This document shows positions 1 through 6,822 of a DNA stretch of 64,000 bases, piece after piece. The stretch comes from an uncultured Collinsella sp. (lineage in GTDB: Bacteria; Actinomycetota; Coriobacteriia; Coriobacteriales; Coriobacteriaceae), in assembly GCA_902494625.1 (NCBI GenBank), contig CABUUB010000003.1, positions 3,905-67,904 of the forward strand, given 5' to 3'. The translations under genes and the position numbers were made by a program. The notes below the pieces were generated by a model, which saw only the letters and a list, made by a program, of their open reading frames with translations, did not search any database and was not told where the DNA came from. Numbering within the stretch: position 1 is the first letter of the stretch; every line of letters starts with the position of its first letter.

Positions 1-343
1 GCCTCGCGTGAGGCCGTTTTCGTTTGCCATGGTCGATGACGGTAAGTTGTGGTTTTGCACGTCGCGCGACAAGGATGTGTGGGCGGAGCTGAGTGCGAAT
101 CCCAAGTTTGAGGTATCGGGCTGGAAGCCGGGGGAGTGCTGGATCGTGTTGACCGGCGAGGCCGCACTTGAGGACGACGCAGTTGCGAGCGACAAGGTGC
201 GTCAAGCGGGTTTTAAGCACATGGTGGGCATCGGTGAGGAGCACGAGAGCGTCAACGACGGCCGCCTTGCTTTCTTTTCGGTCCGCAACATTGCCGCGCG
301 CTTTTGTGATATCGACGGCAGCGAGGAGCGCCTGGAGCTCTAG
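1..343 (+). CDS. Pyridoxamine 5'-phosphate oxidase-like protein, 5'-truncated
   Basis: The reading frame is open from base 2, so the N-terminus lies outside the window; the GTG at 8 is internal. The visible part contains the PNPOx-like split-barrel signature RPFSFAMVDDGKLWFCTS and a later Trp-Lys-Pro-Gly segment. It is clearly paralogous to the next gene, which has RPFSFAQIQDGKLWFVTA at the matching place. Members of this family bind FMN or F420 and act as small flavoprotein oxidoreductases or cofactor-binding proteins; the substrate cannot be read from sequence. The gene ends at TAG 341-343. Family assignment is firm, function is not. Confidence 0.8.
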   Translation, partial: PRVRPFSFAMVDDGKLWFCTSRDKDVWAELSANPKFEVSGWKPGECWIVLTGEAALEDDAVASDKVRQAGFKHMVGIGEEHESVNDGRLAFFSVRNIAARFCDIDGSEERLEL

Positions 344-387
344 CTCACACAAACCAGGCTCTCAAACTGGCTAGTACAGGAGGAAAC

Positions 388-798
388 GTGGACGGATTGA
401 ATACGGTTTTGGAGTATCTGACGTCGGTGCCGGCGTGGTACTTGGCGACGAGCGTGGACGGGCAGCCACATGTGCGTCCGTTCTCGTTTGCACAGATTCA
501 GGACGGCAAGCTGTGGTTTGTGACGGCGCGCACCAAAGACGTCTGGCAAGAGCTGCTGCAAAATCAGCGCTTTGAGGCCACGAGTTGGTGGCCGGGCCAT
601 GGCTGGCTCATCTTGCGCGGGCATGCCGGCTTGGATGACCGGGCTTTAGACGAAATGCGCGAAGCCGGGTGGAAGCATCTAGAGCGCCTGGGCGAGCACT
701 ATGAGGGGCCTAACGACCCCACGCTCGTCTTCTTTAGCGTCGAGGATCCCGAGGCATTTATCTGCAATCACGACGAATGGGTGCCGGTCGAGCTCTAG
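388..798 (+). CDS. Pyridoxamine 5'-phosphate oxidase family protein
   Basis: A 136-residue single-domain split-barrel flavin-binding protein. The start is GTG, supported by an AGGAGG ribosome site at 377-382. The N-terminus (LEYLTSVPAWYLAT, then VRPFSFAQIQDGKLWF) is typical of short PNPOx-like proteins from gut anaerobes. It follows its paralogue by 44 bases, so the pair looks like a tandem duplication that has diverged. The expected activity is FMN-dependent redox chemistry or flavin storage; the substrate is unknown. A strong hairpin 43 bases after the stop probably ends the transcript. Confidence 0.85.
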   Translation: MDGLNTVLEYLTSVPAWYLATSVDGQPHVRPFSFAQIQDGKLWFVTARTKDVWQELLQNQRFEATSWWPGHGWLILRGHAGLDDRALDEMREAGWKHLERLGEHYEGPNDPTLVFFSVEDPEAFICNHDEWVPVEL

Positions 799-840
799 CC
801 AGCTGGCTCATCCTAACAATTTAGTTTTCGCATGGGCGGA

Positions 841-884
841 CCCCGTATTGCCCGGCACCGTAAGGAGTGCCGGTCAATACGGGG
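841..884 (+). terminator. Long 18-bp hairpin after the PNPOx genes
   Basis: Arms 841-858 and 867-884 (CCCCGTATTGCCCGGCAC and its complement) pair over 18 bp with one mismatch around an 8-base loop. No T-run follows, so it is not a textbook intrinsic terminator. It could stabilise the 3' end of the upstream mRNA, or insulate the arg operon promoter. Confidence 0.5.
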
Positions 885-932
885 CCCGCTCTATTTGTCA
901 ATTCCTTCAAGCGAATGTGTCGGGAATGTTTC

Positions 933-950
933 AATGCATGAATATGCAAG
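933..950 (+). promoter_or_regulatory. ArgR operator (ARG box) upstream of argC
   Basis: AATGCATGAATATGCAAG matches the actinobacterial ARG-box consensus AWTGCATRWWYATGCAWT at 17 of 18 positions. A further half-site, TTAATGCAT, lies at 962-970. The site is about 105 bases before argC. By family knowledge, ArgR with arginine would repress argCJBD from here. No argR gene is present in the window. Confidence 0.7.
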
Positions 951-1055
951 CCATTTACGTGTTAATGCATCTTTTGGTGCTAAAGTTTCAACCCACTTCA
1001 TAACGACCGCTGCGAAATGCGCATCGGTGCATAAATCGCAGACAAGGAGTCTGAT

Positions 1056-2126
1056 ATGTCTTTGAAGGTTGGAATCGTCGGCGCGGCTGGATATGCCGGA
1101 GTCGAGCTCATTCGCCTCGTGCTCGGTCATCCCGAGTTTGAACTTCTCGCCATTACGTCCAACGCCGATGCCGGCCAGCCGCTGTCCGCGGTGTATCCGA
1201 GCTTTGCTGGCGTAAGCGATCTTGTCTTCACGATGCATGATGCCCCCGAGCTCAAGAACTGCGACGCGGTATTTTTGGCCGTGCCGCACACGGCTGCCAT
1301 GGCTCAGGTGCCCACCCTGCTTGCCGCGGGAGTCTCCTGCATTGACCTCTCGGCCGACTATCGCCTGAGCGATCCGGCCACCTTTGAGGCCTGGTATGCC
1401 GCCGAGCACACGAGCCCCGAGTTGCTCAAGACCCGCGCCTTCGGTCTGCCCGAGCTGTTCTCCCAGGATTTGGAGACCGCTGCATCCGACCACGCCGACG
1501 GCAAACCCGTGCTGGTCGCCTGCGCCGGTTGCTATCCCACCGCAACGAGCCTTGCTGCCGCTCCTGCCGTGCGTGCGGGCTGGGTGGCCGAGAACGGTCC
1601 CGTGATTGTCGATGCCATCAGCGGTGTGACGGGTGCCGGCAAGTCCTGCAACGCTCGTACGCATTTTTGCAGCGCCGACGAGAATTTGGAGGCCTACGGC
1701 GTGGGCAAGCATCGTCACACGCCCGAGATTGAGCAAATCCTTGGCCTGACCGATCGCGTCGTCTTTACCCCGCACCTGGCACCGCTCAAGCGTGGTCTGC
1801 TCTCCACGGTGACGATGCCGCTCACGCCGCAGGCCATCGACTCCTTGGCTCTTGAGGACGTTGTCGACTATTACAAGCAGTTCTACGCTGGGCGCACCTT
1901 TGTGCGTGTGCTCGACGCCGGCCAGCAGCCCAAGACGGCTTCGGTCGTCGGCACCAACGCCGCCCAGATTGGCCTCGCGCTCAACAAGCGCGCGGGCGTG
2001 CTGGTGGCGACGGGCGCCATCGACAATCTGTGCAAGGGCGCTGCGGGCCAAGCAGTCCAGTGCGCCAATATCGTCTTTGGCTTTGACGAGCGACGAGGCT
2101 TGCCCACAGTGGCGTGCCCGGTGTAG
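1056..2126 (+). CDS. argC: N-acetyl-gamma-glutamyl-phosphate reductase
   Basis: Third step of ornithine/arginine synthesis: NADPH-dependent reduction of N-acetylglutamyl-phosphate to the semialdehyde, in the cytoplasm. The 356 residues begin with a Rossmann glycine motif (GIVGAAGYAGVEL, residues 6-18) and carry the catalytic cysteine at about residue 159 in CAGCYPTAT. Length is normal for the family. ATG is preceded by AAGGAG. It is the first gene of argC-argJ-argB-argD, all on one strand, and lies behind an ArgR-type operator, so arginine repression is expected. Confidence 0.97.
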   Translation: MSLKVGIVGAAGYAGVELIRLVLGHPEFELLAITSNADAGQPLSAVYPSFAGVSDLVFTMHDAPELKNCDAVFLAVPHTAAMAQVPTLLAAGVSCIDLSADYRLSDPATFEAWYAAEHTSPELLKTRAFGLPELFSQDLETAASDHADGKPVLVACAGCYPTATSLAAAPAVRAGWVAENGPVIVDAISGVTGAGKSCNARTHFCSADENLEAYGVGKHRHTPEIEQILGLTDRVVFTPHLAPLKRGLLSTVTMPLTPQAIDSLALEDVVDYYKQFYAGRTFVRVLDAGQQPKTASVVGTNAAQIGLALNKRAGVLVATGAIDNLCKGAAGQAVQCANIVFGFDERRGLPTVACPV

Positions 2127-2260
2127 CACATTCGATTGTTAACGATTTGGTAGTCGGGCATCGAGTGGGGCGCCACTCTTAAGCTGGTCTCATGATCACG
2201 ACTGGCATGGCGCACCAACCGATGTCCGTTTTTTGTTTGACATAAGGAGTCATAAAGACG

Positions 2261-3529
2261 ATGAATACCGAGCTGTTTGATATCAAGATTCGCGCCGTCG
2301 AGGGTGGCGTCACGGCTGCGGCTGGTTTTAAGGCTGCAGGCATCCACGCTGGGTTCCGCAAGAACCCCGAGCGTCTGGATTACGCGCTCGTCGTGCCTGA
2401 TAAACCCTGTCCCGGTGCCGGCGTGTTTACCACCAATCGCTTTTGCGCGGCGCCCGTGCAGGTGAGCCGTGCCAACCTGGGCGGTGCCGACAAGGGCTAC
2501 GGTATCATCGCCGGCGTTTCGGTCAACTCTGGCAATGCCAACGCCGCCACGGGTGAGACCGGCCTTGCATGCGCGCACGAGACGTGCAGCATCGCATCGC
2601 AGGTCATCGGCTGCGAGCCCCAGCAGATTCTGGTTGCCTCCACGGGTGTGATTGGCCAGATTCTGCCGATCGACACGTTTGAGACCGCCATTCCGGCTGC
2701 CTACAAGGCGCTCTCCGCTCACGGTGGCGCCGATGCCGCTCGCGCCATCATGACGACCGACACGCACTCCAAGGAGTACGCCGTGTCCTACGTCAGCGAG
2801 GCGGCGGGTCATGCGGGCAATGTCTATACGGTAGGCGGCATGTGCAAGGGCTCGGGCATGATCATGCCCAACATGGCCACCATGATCGCAGTTATCACCA
2901 CCGATGCCCCCGTCGAGCCTGCGGCACTTCATGCCCTGCTGCTCTCGACCGTTAAGCAGACCTTTAACAAGGTAACGGTCGATTCCGACACCTCGACTAA
3001 CGACACCTGCATCATGCTTGCCTCCGGCGCTGCTGCCGCAGATGCCGAGGCCATCGTCGAGGGCTCCGACGCCTTTGACGAGTTGGCATTTGCCGTGCAC
3101 GAGGTGTGCGAGAGCCTGGCGCGCAATATCGCCGCCGATGGCGAGGGCGCATCCAAGCTTGTTACGGTCAACGTTACCGGCGCCGTGAACGACGAGGAAG
3201 CTGATATCGCCGCCCGCGCCGTTGCCAACTCGCCGCTCGTTAAGACTTGCATCGCCGGCCACGACTGCAACTGGGGCCGCGTTGCTATGGCGCTTGGCAA
3301 GTGCGGCGTGAAGTTTAATCAGGAAGACGTTTCCATCGACATGATGGGCATGCCTGTCTGTCGCGACGGTCTGACTGTTCCCTTTGACGAGGACGAGGCT
3401 CTACGGCGTTTCGAGGCGCCCGAGATCGTGATCTCGGCCGACCTGGGCGCAGGCGACGCGGCAACGACCGTGTGGACCTGCGACCTCACGCATGAGTACA
3501 TCTCCATCAACGGCGACTACCGTTCCTAG
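2261..3529 (+). CDS. argJ: Bifunctional ornithine acetyltransferase / N-acetylglutamate synthase
   Basis: ArgJ moves the acetyl group from N-acetylornithine to glutamate, which recycles acetate in the cyclic arginine pathway. The 422-residue precursor has the self-cleavage site KGSGMIMPNMATM at residues 196-208; Thr207 should be the new N-terminal nucleophile of the beta chain. The C-terminal half has GHDCNWGRVAMALG. An AAGGAG lies 12 bases before the ATG, a rather long spacing. A 134-base gap after argC is longer than the other gaps in the operon and could hold an internal signal. Whether it is monofunctional or also uses acetyl-CoA cannot be decided from sequence. Confidence 0.97.
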   Translation: MNTELFDIKIRAVEGGVTAAAGFKAAGIHAGFRKNPERLDYALVVPDKPCPGAGVFTTNRFCAAPVQVSRANLGGADKGYGIIAGVSVNSGNANAATGETGLACAHETCSIASQVIGCEPQQILVASTGVIGQILPIDTFETAIPAAYKALSAHGGADAARAIMTTDTHSKEYAVSYVSEAAGHAGNVYTVGGMCKGSGMIMPNMATMIAVITTDAPVEPAALHALLLSTVKQTFNKVTVDSDTSTNDTCIMLASGAAAADAEAIVEGSDAFDELAFAVHEVCESLARNIAADGEGASKLVTVNVTGAVNDEEADIAARAVANSPLVKTCIAGHDCNWGRVAMALGKCGVKFNQEDVSIDMMGMPVCRDGLTVPFDEDEALRRFEAPEIVISADLGAGDAATTVWTCDLTHEYISINGDYRS

Positions 3530-3610
3530 ATTCCAGGCACGCTGCGCATCTTGCCGCGATTGCGGACAGCGGGGCACGGCGCGATAACGATACGAAAGAC
3601 GAGGCAGATT

Positions 3611-4591
3611 ATGAAATTCGCACGCGATTGTCGTTCGAGCGAATCCAACGAAGCAACCGCGCAGCTGCTGTTCGAAGCGCTGCCGTGGATTAAGAACCTG
3701 ACCGGCAAGACGGTTGTTATCAAATATGGCGGAGCCGCCATGGTTGATGAGCAGCTGCGCCGCGACGTGATGAGCGACATCGTTTTGCTCAAGATCATCG
3801 GTATGCGCCCCGTCATCGTGCATGGCGGCGGCAAGGCTATCAACGAGGCGCTGAGCCATTACGATATTCCCGTCGAGTTTAAGAACGGCCAGCGTGTGAC
3901 CACGCCGGCGACCATGGATATCGTGCGCGAGGTGCTGGGCGGCAAGGTTAACCAGGAGCTGGTTGCTGCCATCAACCACCACGGCAACCTGGCCGTGGGC
4001 GTGTCGGGCAGCGATGCCGGCACGCTCATCGCCGAGCCGCTCGACCCCGAGCTCGGTCGCGTGGGCAAAGTGACGCACGTCAACACCGACTATATCGAGC
4101 GCTTACTCGATAGCGAGTACATCCCCGTCATCGCTACCGTCGCGGCGGGGGAGGACGGCGGTTTCTTCAACATCAACGCCGACACCGCCGCCGGTGCCGT
4201 TGCCGCGGCGCTCCACGCGCATAAGGCGATCTTTTTGACCGATGTCGATGGCCTGTACAAGGACTTTAGCGACAAGGACTCGCTTATCTCCAACCTAACG
4301 CTCGACGAGGTTAACGAGATGCTCTACGGCGGCGAGGTCGATAAGGGCATGATTCCCAAGCTGCGTGCGGCCGTCGATGCGCTTACCGGCGGCGTATTTC
4401 GTGCCCACATCATTAACGGTACTACGCCGCATTCGCTGCTCCTGGAGCTGCTGACCGATGCCGGCGTCGGCACCGTGATCCATTCCACCGAGACGGCTTA
4501 CGAGTTCGATACGCATCCGCATCCGCTTTCGACGTTTGCTGCGCGTCTGACCGAGAACCTTGACGAGGTCGAGAAGCTTCAGACAGTCTAG
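3611..4591 (+). CDS. argB: Acetylglutamate kinase
   Basis: Phosphorylates N-acetylglutamate at the gamma-carboxylate, usually the arginine-feedback-controlled step. The amino-acid-kinase fold is shown by VIKYGGAAM (Lys38), VHGGGKAI and the C-terminal DVDGLYKD nucleotide motif. I chose the ATG at 3611, which gives the normal N-terminus; an upstream TTG at 3551 would add an unlikely basic leader. At 326 residues it is slightly longer than usual, with about 25 extra C-terminal residues rich in His and Pro. It belongs to the argCJBD operon. Confidence 0.96.
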   Translation: MKFARDCRSSESNEATAQLLFEALPWIKNLTGKTVVIKYGGAAMVDEQLRRDVMSDIVLLKIIGMRPVIVHGGGKAINEALSHYDIPVEFKNGQRVTTPATMDIVREVLGGKVNQELVAAINHHGNLAVGVSGSDAGTLIAEPLDPELGRVGKVTHVNTDYIERLLDSEYIPVIATVAAGEDGGFFNINADTAAGAVAAALHAHKAIFLTDVDGLYKDFSDKDSLISNLTLDEVNEMLYGGEVDKGMIPKLRAAVDALTGGVFRAHIINGTTPHSLLLELLTDAGVGTVIHSTETAYEFDTHPHPLSTFAARLTENLDEVEKLQTV

Positions 4592-4660
4592 CTGACCCGT
4601 AGCCGCCCCATTCCTGCACCCATAGGTCTGCGCCGTCCGGCGCTCAACGAAAGGCATCCC

Positions 4661-5944
4661 ATGTCACTTGCAGCTCAGCAATCGCTTGAATCCCATTACG
4701 TTATGCATACCTTTGGCCGCTCTCCGGTCGAGTTTGTCGAGGGTCACGGCATGAAGCTCACCGGCGACGATGGCCGTGAGTACCTCGACTTTCTTGCCGG
4801 CATCGGCGTGTGCAGCCTAGGTCATGGCAACCTGGCTGTGCTCTCGGCGCTTGAGGCACAGACCAAAAAGCTCATGCATGTCTCCAATTACTTCTACATT
4901 GAGCAGCGCGGACAGGTCGCGGCGCTGCTGTCCAAGCTTGCTAACGACGACGTAGATGGTGCGCGCGTGCTTGCCGATGCCATTGCCGCCGGCGATGAGA
5001 CCACGGCAGCTGCTCTTGGTGCCCCGGCTGCGGATGAGCAGGTTTGGGAGACCTTCTTTGCCAACTCTGGTGCCGAGGCCAACGAGGGCTCGATGAAGCT
5101 CGCGCGCCTGTACGCCAAGCGTGCCGGTAATGGCGGCAACACCATCGTGTGCATGCGCGGCGGCTTCCACGGCCGTACGCTCGAGACCATTGCCGCCACC
5201 ATGCAGGATTGGCTGCAGGACAGCTTCCGTCCGCTGCCGGGTGGCTTTGTGGCCTGCACGCCCAACGATGTGGACGAGCTGCGTGCGATCTTTAAGCAGC
5301 TGGGGAGCGAGATTTGTGCCGTGATGCTCGAGCCGATCCAGGGTGAGAGTGGCGTGCACCCCATGACCGAGGAGTTTATGGCGGCAGCGCGCGACCTGGC
5401 ACACGAAGTGGGCGCCGTGCTTATCGCCGACGAGGTCCAGTGCGGCATCTTCCGTTCCGGCAAGCCGTTTGCATTCCAAACCTATGGCGTGGAGCCCGAC
5501 ATCATGAGCCTTGCCAAGGGCATTGCTGATGGCGTGCCCATGGGTGCCGTCGTGGCAAAGAAGGAGGTTGCCGACGTGTTTAAGCCGGGCGACCACGGCT
5601 CGACCTTTGGCGGTAGCTGCTTGGCCATCGCGGCGTGTGCCGCGACGCTCTCCGCGCTTGTGCGCGGCGACTACGCTGAGCATGCCGCCAAGGTGGGCGC
5701 CTATATGGAGCAGGCGCTGGCCAAGCTCCCGCACGTGGTTGAGGTTCGTGGCCGCGGCCTGATGCTCGGATGCGACTTGGATGACGCTGCGGGCGATGCG
5801 CATGATATTGTTGCCCGCGCGCTGGCCGCCGGTGTCGTGATTAACGCTACGGGTGCCCATACGCTGCGTTTCCTGCCGCCACTCGTCTGCGAGGAAGCTG
5901 ACGTGGACAGTCTGATCGAGATCCTGTCGGGTGTCTTGGTCTAA
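4661..5944 (+). CDS. argD: Acetylornithine aminotransferase
   Basis: PLP enzyme (class III aminotransferase) that converts N-acetylglutamate semialdehyde to N-acetylornithine; it may also serve as succinyl-DAP aminotransferase, as in some bacteria. The 427 residues show SGAEANE (136-142), Asp257 in IADEVQCG and the Schiff-base lysine at about 286 in SLAKGIADGVPMG. Residues of about 100-125 form an Ala/Asp-rich stretch before the SGAEANE motif that most ArgD proteins lack, making this protein about 25 residues longer than typical. Last gene of the operon, followed by a hairpin with a T-run. Confidence 0.95.
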   Translation: MSLAAQQSLESHYVMHTFGRSPVEFVEGHGMKLTGDDGREYLDFLAGIGVCSLGHGNLAVLSALEAQTKKLMHVSNYFYIEQRGQVAALLSKLANDDVDGARVLADAIAAGDETTAAALGAPAADEQVWETFFANSGAEANEGSMKLARLYAKRAGNGGNTIVCMRGGFHGRTLETIAATMQDWLQDSFRPLPGGFVACTPNDVDELRAIFKQLGSEICAVMLEPIQGESGVHPMTEEFMAAARDLAHEVGAVLIADEVQCGIFRSGKPFAFQTYGVEPDIMSLAKGIADGVPMGAVVAKKEVADVFKPGDHGSTFGGSCLAIAACAATLSALVRGDYAEHAAKVGAYMEQALAKLPHVVEVRGRGLMLGCDLDDAAGDAHDIVARALAAGVVINATGAHTLRFLPPLVCEEADVDSLIEILSGVLV

Positions 5945-5969
5945 CGCGGCGCAATAACTCAATTTGGAC

Positions 5970-6029
5970 CGGGTTCCGGACTGCGGGCGTGCCCTATGCG
6001 GCATGATTCAGCGGTCTGGAGCCCGTTTT
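5970..6029 (+). terminator. Probable terminator of the arg operon
   Basis: CGGGTTCCGGAC (5970-5981) pairs with GTCTGGAGCCCG (6014-6025), counting two G-U pairs, across a 32-base loop, and TTTT follows. The loop is long, so efficiency is uncertain. Confidence 0.5.
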
Positions 6030-6064
6030 GCCTTAGATTTGCTAAGGCAGGGAGACCTGCTGGT

Positions 6065-6262
6065 CAAAAAACATCAAATATGAGTACTGTTACCGATTTT
6101 GTAGCAGCAATTTTGGACTAATAAGGCCAGATGGCAAGTCGAAATGGCGATGAATGCACGATTTTGATCTAACTGTTAGTCCTTATAATGGACATATGTT
6201 GCGTAACTTAAGCAAATACTATCTTTTTATATGTTGCAAACAAAGCAGCAGTACTCATTTTT
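6065..6262. repeat. AT-rich segment with imperfect inverted ends
   Basis: This stretch is much richer in A and T than its surroundings and holds no convincing gene. TGAGTACTG at 6081-6089 is mirrored by CAGTACTCA at 6249-6257, and GGACTAA at 6115-6121 by TTAGTCC at 6176-6182. It could be a decayed miniature transposable element. The evidence is limited to the inverted repeats and base composition. Confidence 0.35.
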
Positions 6263-6333
6263 GCCATTATTTGGCCACGGCCTTTGTGACAGACGTGCTG
6301 GCGGGTTCGAATCCCTCTGCGATGGGCACAAAC

Positions 6334-6362
6334 AAAAACGGTCCCCTTGCGAGGACCGTTTC
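6334..6362 (-). terminator. Terminator-like hairpin in the first repeat unit
   Basis: On the minus strand AACGGTCC pairs with GGACCGTT and runs into TTTTTG. It sits in the same position relative to a tRNA-Val 3'-end fragment as the terminator of the intact tRNA gene, and so looks like a duplicated, orphaned terminator. Confidence 0.5.
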
Positions 6363-6516
6363 CAATATCAGTGGTGGGCGATGAGGGATGTCCGCGTGCG
6401 GCTGACGCCGCCCGCTTTCGCTTCGGGCCTGCGGCCCTCGCGTGCTGCGCTGGAAAACGCTTCGCGTTTCCTCAGCTCCGCACCCTGTCGGGTTCGAATC
6501 CCTCTGCGATGGGCCT

Positions 6517-6549
6517 GAAAAAAAGAAAGGCCTCCATCGCTGGAGGCCT
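6517..6549 (-). terminator. Terminator of tRNA-Val
   Basis: Minus-strand AGGCCTCCA / TGGAGGCCT stem with a four-base loop, followed by TTTCTTTTTTT. It lies immediately downstream of tRNA-Val and is a good intrinsic terminator. Confidence 0.8.
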
Positions 6550-6559
6550 AACAATTCAG

Positions 6560-6635
6560 TGGTGGGCGATGAGGGATTCGAACCCCCAGCCTTGTGCGTG
6601 TAAAGCACCTGCGCTAACCGTTGCGCCAATCGCCC
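6560..6635 (-). tRNA. tRNA-Val (anticodon TAC)
   Basis: Minus-strand cloverleaf: acceptor GGGCGAT/ATCGCCC, D-arm GCGC/GCGC, anticodon loop TTTACAC (TAC), T-arm with TTCGAAT, discriminator A and encoded CCA. The anticodon stem has a G-A mismatch at 27-43. It is a single gene followed by its own terminator. Confidence 0.93.
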
Positions 6636-6822
6636 GTGCGGAGAGAGTATAGCAAAACAATCGCCTCATTCACCTCATATCCATTAAAGGTAACTCGCGC
6701 GTGTCACAGCGGAGCTGATTCAGTTGAGATTGCCTGAACATTTCGCCCCTCTTTACGCCCTCGGGTATACTCAAAAGCTACTGATTCGATTTGACGCCCA
6801 GCAACAGCAGAGGGGATAGTAT

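Larger units (their letters stand above)
6302..6577. repeat. Tandemly duplicated tRNA-Val 3' region with hairpin-rich insert
   Basis: Two sequence blocks occur twice, 187-188 bases apart: a 26-bp block with the T-arm GGGTTCGAATCCC (6302-6327 and 6489-6514) and a 21-bp block CAGTGGTGGGCGATGAGGGA plus T (6369-6389 and 6557-6577). The second copy of the latter is the 3' end of the intact tRNA-Val. Each unit also has its own terminator-like hairpin. Between the units, 6390-6488 is GC-rich and folds into several short hairpins, for example GGAAAACG with CGTTTCC. This looks like partial duplication of a tRNA end, possibly left by past integration there. Confidence 0.6.

Noticed and set aside
891..2129. 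Long open frame on the minus strand opposite argC
   Set aside because: argC is certain on the plus strand; the antisense frame has low-complexity composition typical of high-GC shadow frames and no ribosome site.
6302..6327. Extra tRNA gene suggested by GGGTTCGAATCCC
   Set aside because: Only a T-arm-like fragment; no acceptor, D-arm or anticodon stem can be formed around it.
6640..6822. T-box leader before asnB
   Set aside because: No T-box consensus (TGGNACCGCG), specifier loop or antiterminator pair was found.
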